Of a DNA stretch of 64,000 nucleotides, positions 34,133-41,919 are shown one piece after another; the first letter of the stretch is position 1; each line of letters starts with the position of its first letter. The notes beneath the pieces were generated by a model. That model was given only the letters and a program-made list of their open reading frames with translations. It was not told the origin of the DNA and searched no databases. Where the stretch lies: the NCBI GenBank assembly GCA_947175495.1, contig CAMWNB010000001.1, positions 1 through 64,000 of the forward strand. The letters are read 5' to 3'. The DNA comes from an uncultured Porphyromonadaceae bacterium. GTDB taxonomy: Bacteria; Bacteroidota; Bacteroidia; Bacteroidales; Muribaculaceae. A program made the position numbers and the translations under genes.

Positions 34133-35712
34133 TTTTCGGGTTTTTCGGTGTTGTATGTGAAATCTTTGAATGTGGCATCGGCAGCTTCGGGACCTGTGGC
34201 GAAAAGACCGATGGTCATGCCGGTGAAGCCTCCGGCGGTCTCGGTGGCGAGATAGCGCGCGTTGGCACGGCCCAGAGGCTTCCATGTGCGTCCGCCGTCG
34301 GTGCTGGCACTGAAGGCGTACATGTCGTCCTCGCCTTCCACGCGCAGCGTTACCTTGCTGCCTGCGCGCACGCCGACGGGCTCGAAACTGTGGGTGATGG
34401 CGTTCAGGCGCAGCGTGCACACGGCCTGCTGGTGTCCGTCGCCGAGGCTCTCCACAGCGGCGTCGTAGTGGCTGCCGCCGTCCATGTAGACGGTGATGCC
34501 TGCCCGGGTGCCTGCAGGGGCAGCAGGGTCGAGGCATAGCGTGGTTGTGGCGTCGAACACATGCTGCGTCTGCCGGATGCCCGTCCATGTGGGCGAGCCG
34601 CTGTCGTCAAGGCCTATGGGTGTGGCTGTCAGTGTCAGTCCCTGCGGGTCGAGGCGGTAGTTGTTGATGTGTGGGTTGCGCAGGTACACCCATTCATGGC
34701 CGAGGCGACGCGTGCGGGTGAAGTCGACGCGTCCGGAAGGCTTGTCGACCGGCACTTGCGGCAGCAGGGATGCGTTCATGTTCACGTCGAGCGTGCCGTC
34801 GGCGTTGACCACGGGCCATGCCCCTTCGTCCCAGCGCACCGGCGCCAGCATGGTCTCGCGGCCGAGCGTGTGCACGCCGTTGCCGATTGTGCGGTAGCCC
34901 AGAGCCACTATCCACCACGAGCCGTCGGGGGCGTCGACAAGGTCGGCGTGGCCGACCCCCTGGATGCGGCTGCCCTGCGCTGCCATGCGGAAGTTTGTGA
35001 GCAGCGGGTTGGACGGGTCGGGTGTGTAAGGGCCGTAGATGTCGCGGCTGCGTGCTATCGTCACACCGTGGCCCAGCTCGGTGCCTCCTTCGGCAATCAT
35101 GAGGTAGTACCAGCCGTCTTTCTTGTAGATGTGCGGTGCTTCGGGATGACGGCCGCCGGTACCCTGCCAGATGGCGCGCGATGGCGTCAGCTGCTTGCCC
35201 GTGGCGGGGTCGATCTCGCATAGCCATATGGCGCCGTCGGGGTTGCTGGTCATGTAGGCTTTGCCGTCCTCGAAATAAAGCGACGGGTCGATGCCTCCCT
35301 GCTCGAGCCATACGGGTTCCGACCACGGCCCTGCGGGGTCGGTGGCGGTGACGAAGAAATTGCCGCCGGCGGCCGGAGCCTGCGGTCCCACGTTGGTGGT
35401 GATCATGTAGAAGGTGCCGTCGTTGTAGCGTATGGTGGGCGCATATATGCCCAGCCATGCGTTGGCTTCGCCGAGCGGCAGCTGCGACGGTCGGTTGAGC
35501 ACGTTGCCTATCTGCTCCCAGTTGACGAGGTCGCGGCTGTGCCACAGAGGCACTCCCGGAAAGAACTGAAACGAGCTGTTGACAAGATAAAAATCGGAGT
35601 CGACGCGGCATATACTCGGGTCGGGGTAGAATCCCGGAATCACCGGGTTGGTGTATGTGCCTGCGGTGGCTGTTGCGGCCACTGCGAGTGCGGCAAGCAG
35701 TATGTTCTTCAT
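34129..35712 (-). CDS. Glycoside hydrolase family 43 (arabinofuranosidase/xylosidase type)
   Basis: 527 residues with signal peptide (about 1-18). The five-bladed propeller starts TNPVIPGFYPDPSICR with candidate base Asp31, has GGIDPSLYFEDGKAYM for the second acidic residue, and HPEAPHIYKKDGWYYL for the catalytic acid Glu. A C-terminal beta-sandwich from about 320 (FTRTRRLGHEWVYLRNP onward) is the extra domain found in xylosidase-like GH43 subfamilies. It removes alpha-L-arabinofuranose or beta-xylose from oligosaccharides in the periplasm. First gene of a two-gene operon with GH97 and with its own canonical promoter. Confidence 0.92.
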   Translation of the reverse strand: MKNILLAALAVAATATAGTYTNPVIPGFYPDPSICRVDSDFYLVNSSFQFFPGVPLWHSRDLVNWEQIGNVLNRPSQLPLGEANAWLGIYAPTIRYNDGTFYMITTNVGPQAPAAGGNFFVTATDPAGPWSEPVWLEQGGIDPSLYFEDGKAYMTSNPDGAIWLCEIDPATGKQLTPSRAIWQGTGGRHPEAPHIYKKDGWYYLMIAEGGTELGHGVTIARSRDIYGPYTPDPSNPLLTNFRMAAQGSRIQGVGHADLVDAPDGSWWIVALGYRTIGNGVHTLGRETMLAPVRWDEGAWPVVNADGTLDVNMNASLLPQVPVDKPSGRVDFTRTRRLGHEWVYLRNPHINNYRLDPQGLTLTATPIGLDDSGSPTWTGIRQTQHVFDATTTLCLDPAAPAGTRAGITVYMDGGSHYDAAVESLGDGHQQAVCTLRLNAITHSFEPVGVRAGSKVTLRVEGEDDMYAFSASTDGGRTWKPLGRANARYLATETAGGFTGMTIGLFATGPEAADATFKDFTYNTEKPEK

Positions 35713-35719
35713 GATGTTG

Positions 35720-35751
35720 CAAATTTACGGATAAGTAGAGAGTAAAGCAAA
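35720..35751 (-). promoter_or_regulatory. Promoter of the GH43-GH97 operon
   Basis: On the minus strand TTTG (35751-35748) and TAAATTTG (35727-35720), 20 bases apart; ATG at 35712, so the leader is very short. Unlike susC, GH31 and GH8 it has a standard -33 box and no AACAT at 30 bases. Confidence 0.65.
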
Positions 35752-35794
35752 TCCATGTCGGAAAAATCGTGGGAAAGAAGTCTCGGCGAAGCAA

Positions 35795-35826
35795 TAAAAA
35801 AGCCCGCGATGTCGCGGGCTTTTTTC
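35795..35826. terminator. Terminator after the GH5 gene
   Basis: AAAAAAGCCCGCG and CGCGGGCTTTTTT pair with flanking A and T runs, just past the GH5 stop. It ends the susC-to-GH5 transcript. Confidence 0.9.
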
Positions 35827-35841
35827 GTTGAGTAGGTCGGG

Positions 35842-37548
35842 TCAGAAGGGATAGCTGCCTTCGGCAGCGCCGTCCATCACGCCGTCGAGCTGATAGCTGC
35901 GGATGACGGAGCCGTCGCGGCGGTTGATGTCGCCGCCGGTTTCCCAGAAGAAAGGTACGCATCCGGCGTTCTTGGCCTCGCGGGTGACTACGCGGTTCCA
36001 CAGGCGGTGGCTGGCCTGATGCTTGGCTTTGTCAATGCTTGCGGCGTTGGAGCGGTCCACGCAGACGCAGTACTCGCCGATGATGGCGGGGATGCCTTTG
36101 TCGACGAATGCTGTCTTGATTTTCTGCATCTGCTGGCGCACGGATTCCTCGCTGTGGTTGAAGCAGTTGCGGTCGGAGCCGTCGACGAAGTTGTCGGCGC
36201 CCCAGTACCAGAACACCTTGCCCCAGTTGGCATCGGTTTCCATCATGTTGAACTGGTAGGGATCGTAGAAGTGGGCCTCGACCATGAGGCGGTCGTCTAC
36301 GACGTCGGCGGGCATGTGGTAGTAGCCGTTGGTGCCCTGGTCGATGTTGGTGTTGGGCATCTGCATCACGAGCACGCGCGAGGCGTTGTTGTCGCCGGTG
36401 GCGCGCACGGCATCGAGCATGGTCTGCTGATAGCGCATGATTGCGTCCACGCCGACGTTGTTGTTCTCGTTGCTGTTGGGCTCGTTCATGGCTGCGAACA
36501 GCAGGTGTTCGTCGTAGTGGTTGAGCTTCTCGGCGATCTGTGTCCAGTAGTCGTGCTGTTTCTTGTCGATGGCCTCGTTCCAGCCGTCAGGACAGCTGTT
36601 CTCGAGCCATCCGCCGTCCCAGTGGATGTTGAGGATGGCGTACATGCCGTTGCCGATTACATAACCCACCACTTCGTCCACGCGGTCGAGCCACGCGGGG
36701 TCGATGGTGTTGTTGGCTTCGTCGCTCACATGGCTGTCCCATGCGCAGGGGATGCGCACGGCGTTGAATCCGAGACCCGGCAGCGCAGCCACATAGGCTT
36801 CGTTCACGGGCATGCTCCAGTCGCCTTCCTTGCCGGGGCATTCCATGGTGTTGCCGATGTTGATGCCTGCGTACATTTTGGCGGCCAGTTCCTTGGCTGT
36901 GCTGCCTATCTCTGCGCTCATGGGCTTGGGCTCCTGGGTGAGGGTGACGGTTGCGTTGGCGGTTGCGTTGATGGTGAGCACAACTTCGCCGCTGCGGGCT
37001 TCCTTGCCGGTGTTGGCGGAGTATTCAAGAACGAGGGTGCCGTCGGTGAGGGCACGGCCGCCGTCGGTGGCTACGCGCATCCAGTCTGGAACGGACACGG
37101 AGGGATTTTCCGTGGCGGCGTATTTGATGGTGACGCTGCCGCCTTCGGGACGGAGGGTTTCGGAGGGTTCGATGGCGCTGATGATCACTGCCTTGCCGGC
37201 GAACTGGGTGACGTTCACCGTGGCCTTGTGCTGGCCGGCGCTGATGGCGATGGTGGCCGAGCGGGTTTCGCCGGTGGGGTTGATGTCGCCCTGCAGGCTC
37301 ACGGAGTAAATGCCTGCCTCCTTGGCTTCGGGCGAGCCGATGTGCAGCCACTCGGCCTCGGTGGCCAGGGTGGGCGAGGACGGCGCCTTCATGTTGAGTG
37401 TCTGCGCGGTGGCGCCGTCGAGGGCTACTTCGCTTTTCACCGTGATGCCGTCGCCCCACACGGGGCCGGGTTCGTATTCGTCGTTGTCGCTGCATGCCGA
37501 GAATCCGAGGGCCAGCATGCAGCCGAGTATCAAGTGTTTGAATTTCAT
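35842..37548 (-). CDS. Surface GH5 endo-glucanase/xyloglucanase lipoprotein with BACON-like domains
   Basis: 568 residues. Lipobox Cys19 followed by SDND marks outer-surface export in Bacteroidetes. Residues about 35-210 are two BACON-like Ig domains (ISAGQHKATVNVTQFAG and VVLTINATANATVTLTQEP ends). The GH5 barrel starts at AAKMYAGINIGNTMECPG (GH5_4-like), with GFNAVRIPCAWDSH, acid/base Glu356 in AAMNEPNS and nucleophile Glu492 in IIGEYCVC. GH5_4 includes the xyloglucan endo-hydrolases of known xyloglucan loci, so this should make the first cut at the cell surface. A terminator-like hairpin sits 15 bases before its ATG, leaving no room for a separate promoter. Confidence 0.9.
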   Translation of the reverse strand: MKFKHLILGCMLALGFSACSDNDEYEPGPVWGDGITVKSEVALDGATAQTLNMKAPSSPTLATEAEWLHIGSPEAKEAGIYSVSLQGDINPTGETRSATIAISAGQHKATVNVTQFAGKAVIISAIEPSETLRPEGGSVTIKYAATENPSVSVPDWMRVATDGGRALTDGTLVLEYSANTGKEARSGEVVLTINATANATVTLTQEPKPMSAEIGSTAKELAAKMYAGINIGNTMECPGKEGDWSMPVNEAYVAALPGLGFNAVRIPCAWDSHVSDEANNTIDPAWLDRVDEVVGYVIGNGMYAILNIHWDGGWLENSCPDGWNEAIDKKQHDYWTQIAEKLNHYDEHLLFAAMNEPNSNENNNVGVDAIMRYQQTMLDAVRATGDNNASRVLVMQMPNTNIDQGTNGYYHMPADVVDDRLMVEAHFYDPYQFNMMETDANWGKVFWYWGADNFVDGSDRNCFNHSEESVRQQMQKIKTAFVDKGIPAIIGEYCVCVDRSNAASIDKAKHQASHRLWNRVVTREAKNAGCVPFFWETGGDINRRDGSVIRSYQLDGVMDGAAEGSYPF

Positions 37549-37562
37549 GTGTGTTGTTTTTT

Positions 37563-37599
37563 AAAAAAGCCCGGCCTACAAGTCGTAGACCGGGCTTTT
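37563..37599 (-). terminator. Terminator-like hairpin directly upstream of GH5
   Basis: Read leftward: AAAAGCCCGGtCTAC, short loop, GTAGgCCGGGCTTTTTT. It is a full hairpin plus T run placed between the second surface lipoprotein and GH5, so it can attenuate or stabilise rather than fully end the transcript. Confidence 0.8.
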
Positions 37600-37642
37600 C
37601 GGTGTGTTGATGGTCTAAGGTTCAGAAGATTCTGACAGTGGC

Positions 37643-39793
37643 TTATTCAGCGTGTACGGGGGTGGTCACGCTGTTCACCTTGAAGTCGAGCTTGGAGGTG
37701 TCGGTGAGGTCTTTCCAGAGGCCGACGAAGTCAATTACCCATACTACTGTGCCCGTTCCGTTGGCTTCGAGGTAGGCGGGGAAGTTGTATGTGCCGTCGC
37801 CGGTGACAGCCACGTCGCTTGCGCCGCCGCCCCACCAGCTGGGCCACCAGCCGCCTGCTGCCAGGCTCATGGAGCCGGTGTAGGAGCCGGCTGCGCCGGC
37901 TTTGAGGTTGCCGTCGATGCCGGTGATGGTGACGTTGGCCACGGTGGTGCCCTGGCCGAAGACTACGCCTGCGAAGGGATCGCCGTTGCCGTCGTTGCTG
38001 GGGCCGTACTCGTTGTAGAACTCTAAGCGCACGTCGGTGCCGTTGTCTTCCTTTTCGCCCCACCAGAGGTGGCCGACTTCGGTGTCAACGTCCTTGTACA
38101 TGGGCTGCTTGGGATCGAGGGAGATGACGAGGCTCTCGACCTTCACATTCTCCATATCGACGATGTCGGCGCCGAGGCCGTTGATGTCGATGCAGAACAC
38201 TACTGCGCCGTTGGTGGCGGCTGCGGTGTTCATGCACACGCGGTAGTTGCCGTCGCCGGTGACGAGGCAGTCCTGTGCGTTGCCGTCGAAGCTGCTCCAG
38301 TAGCTCGGATCCCAGCCTGCGGCTGCGTATTCGAGACCTGCGCGGTAGCTGCCCTTGGCGCCTTCCTTGAGGTTGCCGGTGACGCCGCTGAGGGTGAAGT
38401 CAATCACCATCTGCTGGTCGAAGGAGATGAGGTCGGTTGCTACGGCAGGATCCGATGCGGTGTTGCCGAACTCGTTGTAGATTTCGATGCGCACGCGGCC
38501 GTTGTTCTCGAGGTCGCCGATGGCGAGCTTGTCGACGTCAGCGACAACTTCGTTGACGTAGGGCTTGCGCACGGGGCGAACGAGGGCGCCGGTGTAGGTG
38601 AGTGCGTTGGCGGTGGTGTAGCTGGCGTTGTCGAGGTTCACGGCCACGGCATACGACTTGTTGGAGGCGGCGATGTCGCCGGTCCAGTAGACAGGCTGGT
38701 TGCCTTCTACGGAGGCGCCGGTGCGCATGCCTGCGCCGGGCAGGAAGATGCTGTTGCCGGTGACGGTGGAGGTGACGCGCACGCCTGCCACGCCATCCAT
38801 TTCGGCAGTCTCAAGGGTGGACACTGCCATGAGGTCGGCCCAGTCGGCTGCGGTCGGGGTCATGCCCATTCCGGAGGTCTTGGCGGCGTCGCGCTCGGTG
38901 TTGCTGATTGCTTCCGTGGCGTAGTCGGCGCCGGAAGTGGAGTGGTTGAAGCCGGCCACGTCGCCGAAGCCGAGCAGCGTGCCCGGGTCGCTTTCCTTGG
39001 CGGCGCCCACATTGTATTTGCACCACTGGAGGCGTGTGCCCATGTCGACGTAGTCGTCAACGCTCTCGGCGTTGGCGGTCACGCCCACGGGGGTGTTGAG
39101 CGTCTGCTCGTTGGCTACGACGTCGGCGCCGTTCACGGTCATGTAGGCGGCAAACTTGTAGGCGGTGTTGGGCACGAGGTTGGCCACGCTCACGGTGTAG
39201 GCGTTGCTCGTGCCTTCGGCTTCATATTTCACGCCGTTGGCGATGTCGGCAGTGGCGGGAGCCACAATCACGCCATAGCTGAGCGTGCCTGCGTCGAGCT
39301 TGTCCTGCATGCCGTTGATGGTGCCGCCCAGATTGGCTGTGGTGGCCTCTACGGCAGCGGCTGCTGCGGTGGCGATGTCGGAGTCGGTGGTGACGAAGCT
39401 CTTGACTTCGCCGAACTCGGTGATGGTGCCCTGGAGGGTCACGAAAGTGGCGTAGTAATAGGTGACGCCGTCAGTGAGGCCGTTGATGGTGGCTGTCACT
39501 GTGGTGCCGTCCTCGCCGAGGGTGCCTGCCACGCGGGTGCCGCCTGCGGTGGGATTCTCCGAGGTACTGTAGACCACGCCCACGGTGTAGGCGCCGGCTG
39601 CCTGGCCCTTGAGGCCGTTGACAGTGCCGGTGACGGTGGCGCTGGTTGCGGTGACTTCGGCGCCGCCGGTCACAACTTCTTTGAGGATAGGCGTGGTGCT
39701 CACCACGGGATCGTCCACGTCGTCGCACGAGGTGAGGGCGAACGAGGCTCCGAGGGTCAGCGACAGCAGGCCTGCCAGTATTTTGCTTTTCAT
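37643..39793 (-). CDS. Surface glycan-binding lipoprotein (SGBP-B position)
   Basis: 716 residues; lipobox Cys23 followed by DDVDD, a surface-export signal. Residues about 30-240 hold two fibronectin-III-like Ig domains (TATSATVTGTVNGL...YYYATFVT and its repeat). A middle domain starts VDYVDMGTRLQWCKYNVGA-like at about 245 and resembles the Fibrobacter succinogenes major paralogous domain. The C-terminal half has two related blocks (VRIEIYNEFG near 450 and VRLEFYNEYG near 595), each ending in Trp-rich loops (GWDPSYWSS; GGWWPSWWGG) that could be glycan platforms. Position after SusD and SGBP-A, and before GH5, supports a binding role. No enzyme motif seen. Confidence 0.75.
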   Translation of the reverse strand: MKSKILAGLLSLTLGASFALTSCDDVDDPVVSTTPILKEVVTGGAEVTATSATVTGTVNGLKGQAAGAYTVGVVYSTSENPTAGGTRVAGTLGEDGTTVTATINGLTDGVTYYYATFVTLQGTITEFGEVKSFVTTDSDIATAAAAAVEATTANLGGTINGMQDKLDAGTLSYGVIVAPATADIANGVKYEAEGTSNAYTVSVANLVPNTAYKFAAYMTVNGADVVANEQTLNTPVGVTANAESVDDYVDMGTRLQWCKYNVGAAKESDPGTLLGFGDVAGFNHSTSGADYATEAISNTERDAAKTSGMGMTPTAADWADLMAVSTLETAEMDGVAGVRVTSTVTGNSIFLPGAGMRTGASVEGNQPVYWTGDIAASNKSYAVAVNLDNASYTTANALTYTGALVRPVRKPYVNEVVADVDKLAIGDLENNGRVRIEIYNEFGNTASDPAVATDLISFDQQMVIDFTLSGVTGNLKEGAKGSYRAGLEYAAAGWDPSYWSSFDGNAQDCLVTGDGNYRVCMNTAAATNGAVVFCIDINGLGADIVDMENVKVESLVISLDPKQPMYKDVDTEVGHLWWGEKEDNGTDVRLEFYNEYGPSNDGNGDPFAGVVFGQGTTVANVTITGIDGNLKAGAAGSYTGSMSLAAGGWWPSWWGGGASDVAVTGDGTYNFPAYLEANGTGTVVWVIDFVGLWKDLTDTSKLDFKVNSVTTPVHAE

Positions 39794-39837
39794 ATCTGTG
39801 TCAGTATGGATTTCAGATTATAAAAATGATTGTTTGA

Positions 39838-41787
39838 TTATTGAACCCAGGGTGTGCCGCTGTCCATGCGTACGGTGAAGTCAATTGTCACCGAAGATGC
39901 GCCGGTGAGTTTGCCGGTCATGGTAGCGCCGGTGCTTTCATTCCAGGGGTTGACAATGTAGCGGCGGAGGATGTCGGGCGAGTCGCCTACGGTGCGTTCT
40001 ACCATATCGTCGGTGATGTCAGTGGCCACACCGTCTTTCTTTACTGAGTTGATGACAACTTCGGCGTTGGGATACTTCTTGAGGATTTTCTCTACGTCCA
40101 TGTACAGGAGATACAGTGCGGGATCGGTTGTCTGGACGGTAACGCTGTATTGGCCGTCGCCCTGCACGTAAGTTGTGCCGTAGTCGAATTCATACGCCCC
40201 GTTGGCCCATGCGAGATTGACAAGGTATTTGTCGACCTTTTCCACGCCGTAGTCGGCGACGAGTTTGTAGCCGATGTACTCGTAGACGGTGCCGTTGATG
40301 TCGCGCTGGGGTGTGCCGATCACGAGCGTCTCCACGCTGCCGTTGGCGGCGTATTCGAGGCTGATGATGTTCAGTGTGGAGCCTTCGAGCTTCACGGCTG
40401 TGCCGCCCAGGGGCAGGTCGCCGAGGCCGTTGGAGAAGGTGATGGTGCCGGCGGCGTTGAGCGCGACTTCGCCGGTCAGCGGGTCAGCGTCGGGCAATGT
40501 GACGGTGTACTGGCCGACAGCAGGATCGCACATATTGAGCATGAACTCGTCGATGGTGTTGCTCACGAGCGGGAATTCGGCGTTGTAGTCCGATGCCTGG
40601 GTGTAGCCGTTCTTGGCGTTGCCGCCGAGGTCGTAGAAATCGAAGGGAGCGTCGGGGTCGAGCGTCCAGCTGCAGAACTTGAGCTGGGAAGCAAGGGCAT
40701 CGTACCATCCGTCGGGCAGCGTGATCACGCTGGGAGCGGGTTTGGTGAAGTTCTCGAAGTACTCCTTGGTCACATAGTTGAGTGCCACGCCTTCCGAGGG
40801 AGCCATCACCTGCATGGCATCGTCGGAGAGGTAGAGAAGCTTCAGGAAGCGCTCGTGGGTGCGGGTGTCGGTGGTTTCCAGCGGGTACACGTCGGAGAGG
40901 GTGAGCGTGTGGTCGTCGGTGTCGAGCATGTAGGTGCCCTTGCCTACGACGTTGCCGTCGGCGTCGGTCACGGTCACGTTAGCGCCGTTGATGAGGTCGA
41001 AAGTGATGTAGCCGTAGTTCCGGGGGGTGCACATCCATGCGTTGCCGGCATAATCGGCAGCCCAGTACCAATCCGCATTGTTTGCTCCGGCAGAGGTTTC
41101 CGGCACGCTCGCAGTATTGATTGCGTTCGCTTTGTCCCAGGGGTCGGAATCAATGAAGTTGGCATAAGTGGTTTCGTTCTCGTTGGCTGCGTGCAGGTGG
41201 TCCCAAGTGTAGCCGGAATTGAAGAACCAATGCGGGCCGTTGAACTTGGTGGTTTTCACCCAGTAGTCAGTTTCGTCGACATTGCACTTCACCCAGGTGT
41301 TCTTGTCGATGGCGTTCTCGTCCGTTTCGGAGGCGAGAAGCACGCTGAGGTCGAGCTGCCAGGTCTTGCTCTGGCCCACGCCGCCGCTGATGCGTTTCCA
41401 CAGGTAGTGGTCAACAAAGTCGGCGCAGAACTCGTCGATGGTGAACGCGTAGGGTTCGCTCCACACATAGCCTCCGCGGGTGTCGACACCCATCTGCACC
41501 TCGTAGGTGCCGTCGAAGGGAATGGAGAGTGTGGCCGTGGCGCCGGTCTTGCGACCCTGGGGCGTCACCCATGCCACCTGGTAGCTCTGGGGCATCAGGC
41601 TGGTGAGATGGATGATGTTGGGGTTTTGAGCGTCGTGCTCAACAGTGAATGCTACGCCTTCCACCAACTCCGCGGGAGTGATGTTGGGCTGAGGCATGGT
41701 GTAATCTTCATCCGAGCACGACCAGGCTGTGGTTGCGACAGCGGCGCCCACCAGCATATAGCTCAGATATTTGAAAGCTTTAGTCAT
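39838..41787 (-). CDS. Surface glycan-binding lipoprotein (SGBP-A position)
   Basis: 649 residues; lipobox Cys24 followed by SDEDY for surface display. N-terminal Ig-like region (about 45-120), then a large mostly beta middle region with aromatic stretches such as GPHWFFNSGYTWDHLH and ADWYWAADYAGNAWM, and a C-terminal Ig-like end. It sits directly after SusD, the place of SGBP-A in characterised loci. I recognise no catalytic motif. Function as a cell-surface glycan-capture protein is inferred from position, lipoprotein signal and aromatic content. Confidence 0.75.
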   Translation of the reverse strand: MTKAFKYLSYMLVGAAVATTAWSCSDEDYTMPQPNITPAELVEGVAFTVEHDAQNPNIIHLTSLMPQSYQVAWVTPQGRKTGATATLSIPFDGTYEVQMGVDTRGGYVWSEPYAFTIDEFCADFVDHYLWKRISGGVGQSKTWQLDLSVLLASETDENAIDKNTWVKCNVDETDYWVKTTKFNGPHWFFNSGYTWDHLHAANENETTYANFIDSDPWDKANAINTASVPETSAGANNADWYWAADYAGNAWMCTPRNYGYITFDLINGANVTVTDADGNVVGKGTYMLDTDDHTLTLSDVYPLETTDTRTHERFLKLLYLSDDAMQVMAPSEGVALNYVTKEYFENFTKPAPSVITLPDGWYDALASQLKFCSWTLDPDAPFDFYDLGGNAKNGYTQASDYNAEFPLVSNTIDEFMLNMCDPAVGQYTVTLPDADPLTGEVALNAAGTITFSNGLGDLPLGGTAVKLEGSTLNIISLEYAANGSVETLVIGTPQRDINGTVYEYIGYKLVADYGVEKVDKYLVNLAWANGAYEFDYGTTYVQGDGQYSVTVQTTDPALYLLYMDVEKILKKYPNAEVVINSVKKDGVATDITDDMVERTVGDSPDILRRYIVNPWNESTGATMTGKLTGASSVTIDFTVRMDSGTPWVQ

Positions 41788-41838
41788 TGTAAGGTTGGAA
41801 TTTGGAGAGTAATGATTGTTTTGTGTGTCTTTCGCTTG

Positions 41839-41896
41839 CCAAGGCGCCTCAACGGCGCTGAAATCACCTATAACAACGGAAGTTAAGGCGCCTTAG
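41839..41896 (-). promoter_or_regulatory. Intra-operon hairpin between susD and the SGBP gene
   Basis: In the leftward transcript CTAAGGCGCCTTAA pairs with TTGAGGCGCCTTGG over 14 positions (two G-U) around a 30-base loop. No T run, so it is more likely an RNA-stability or processing element that lowers expression of the downstream genes relative to susCD. Confidence 0.55.
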
Positions 41897-41919
41897 TGTG
41901 CGAAATATGTTAAATATCA

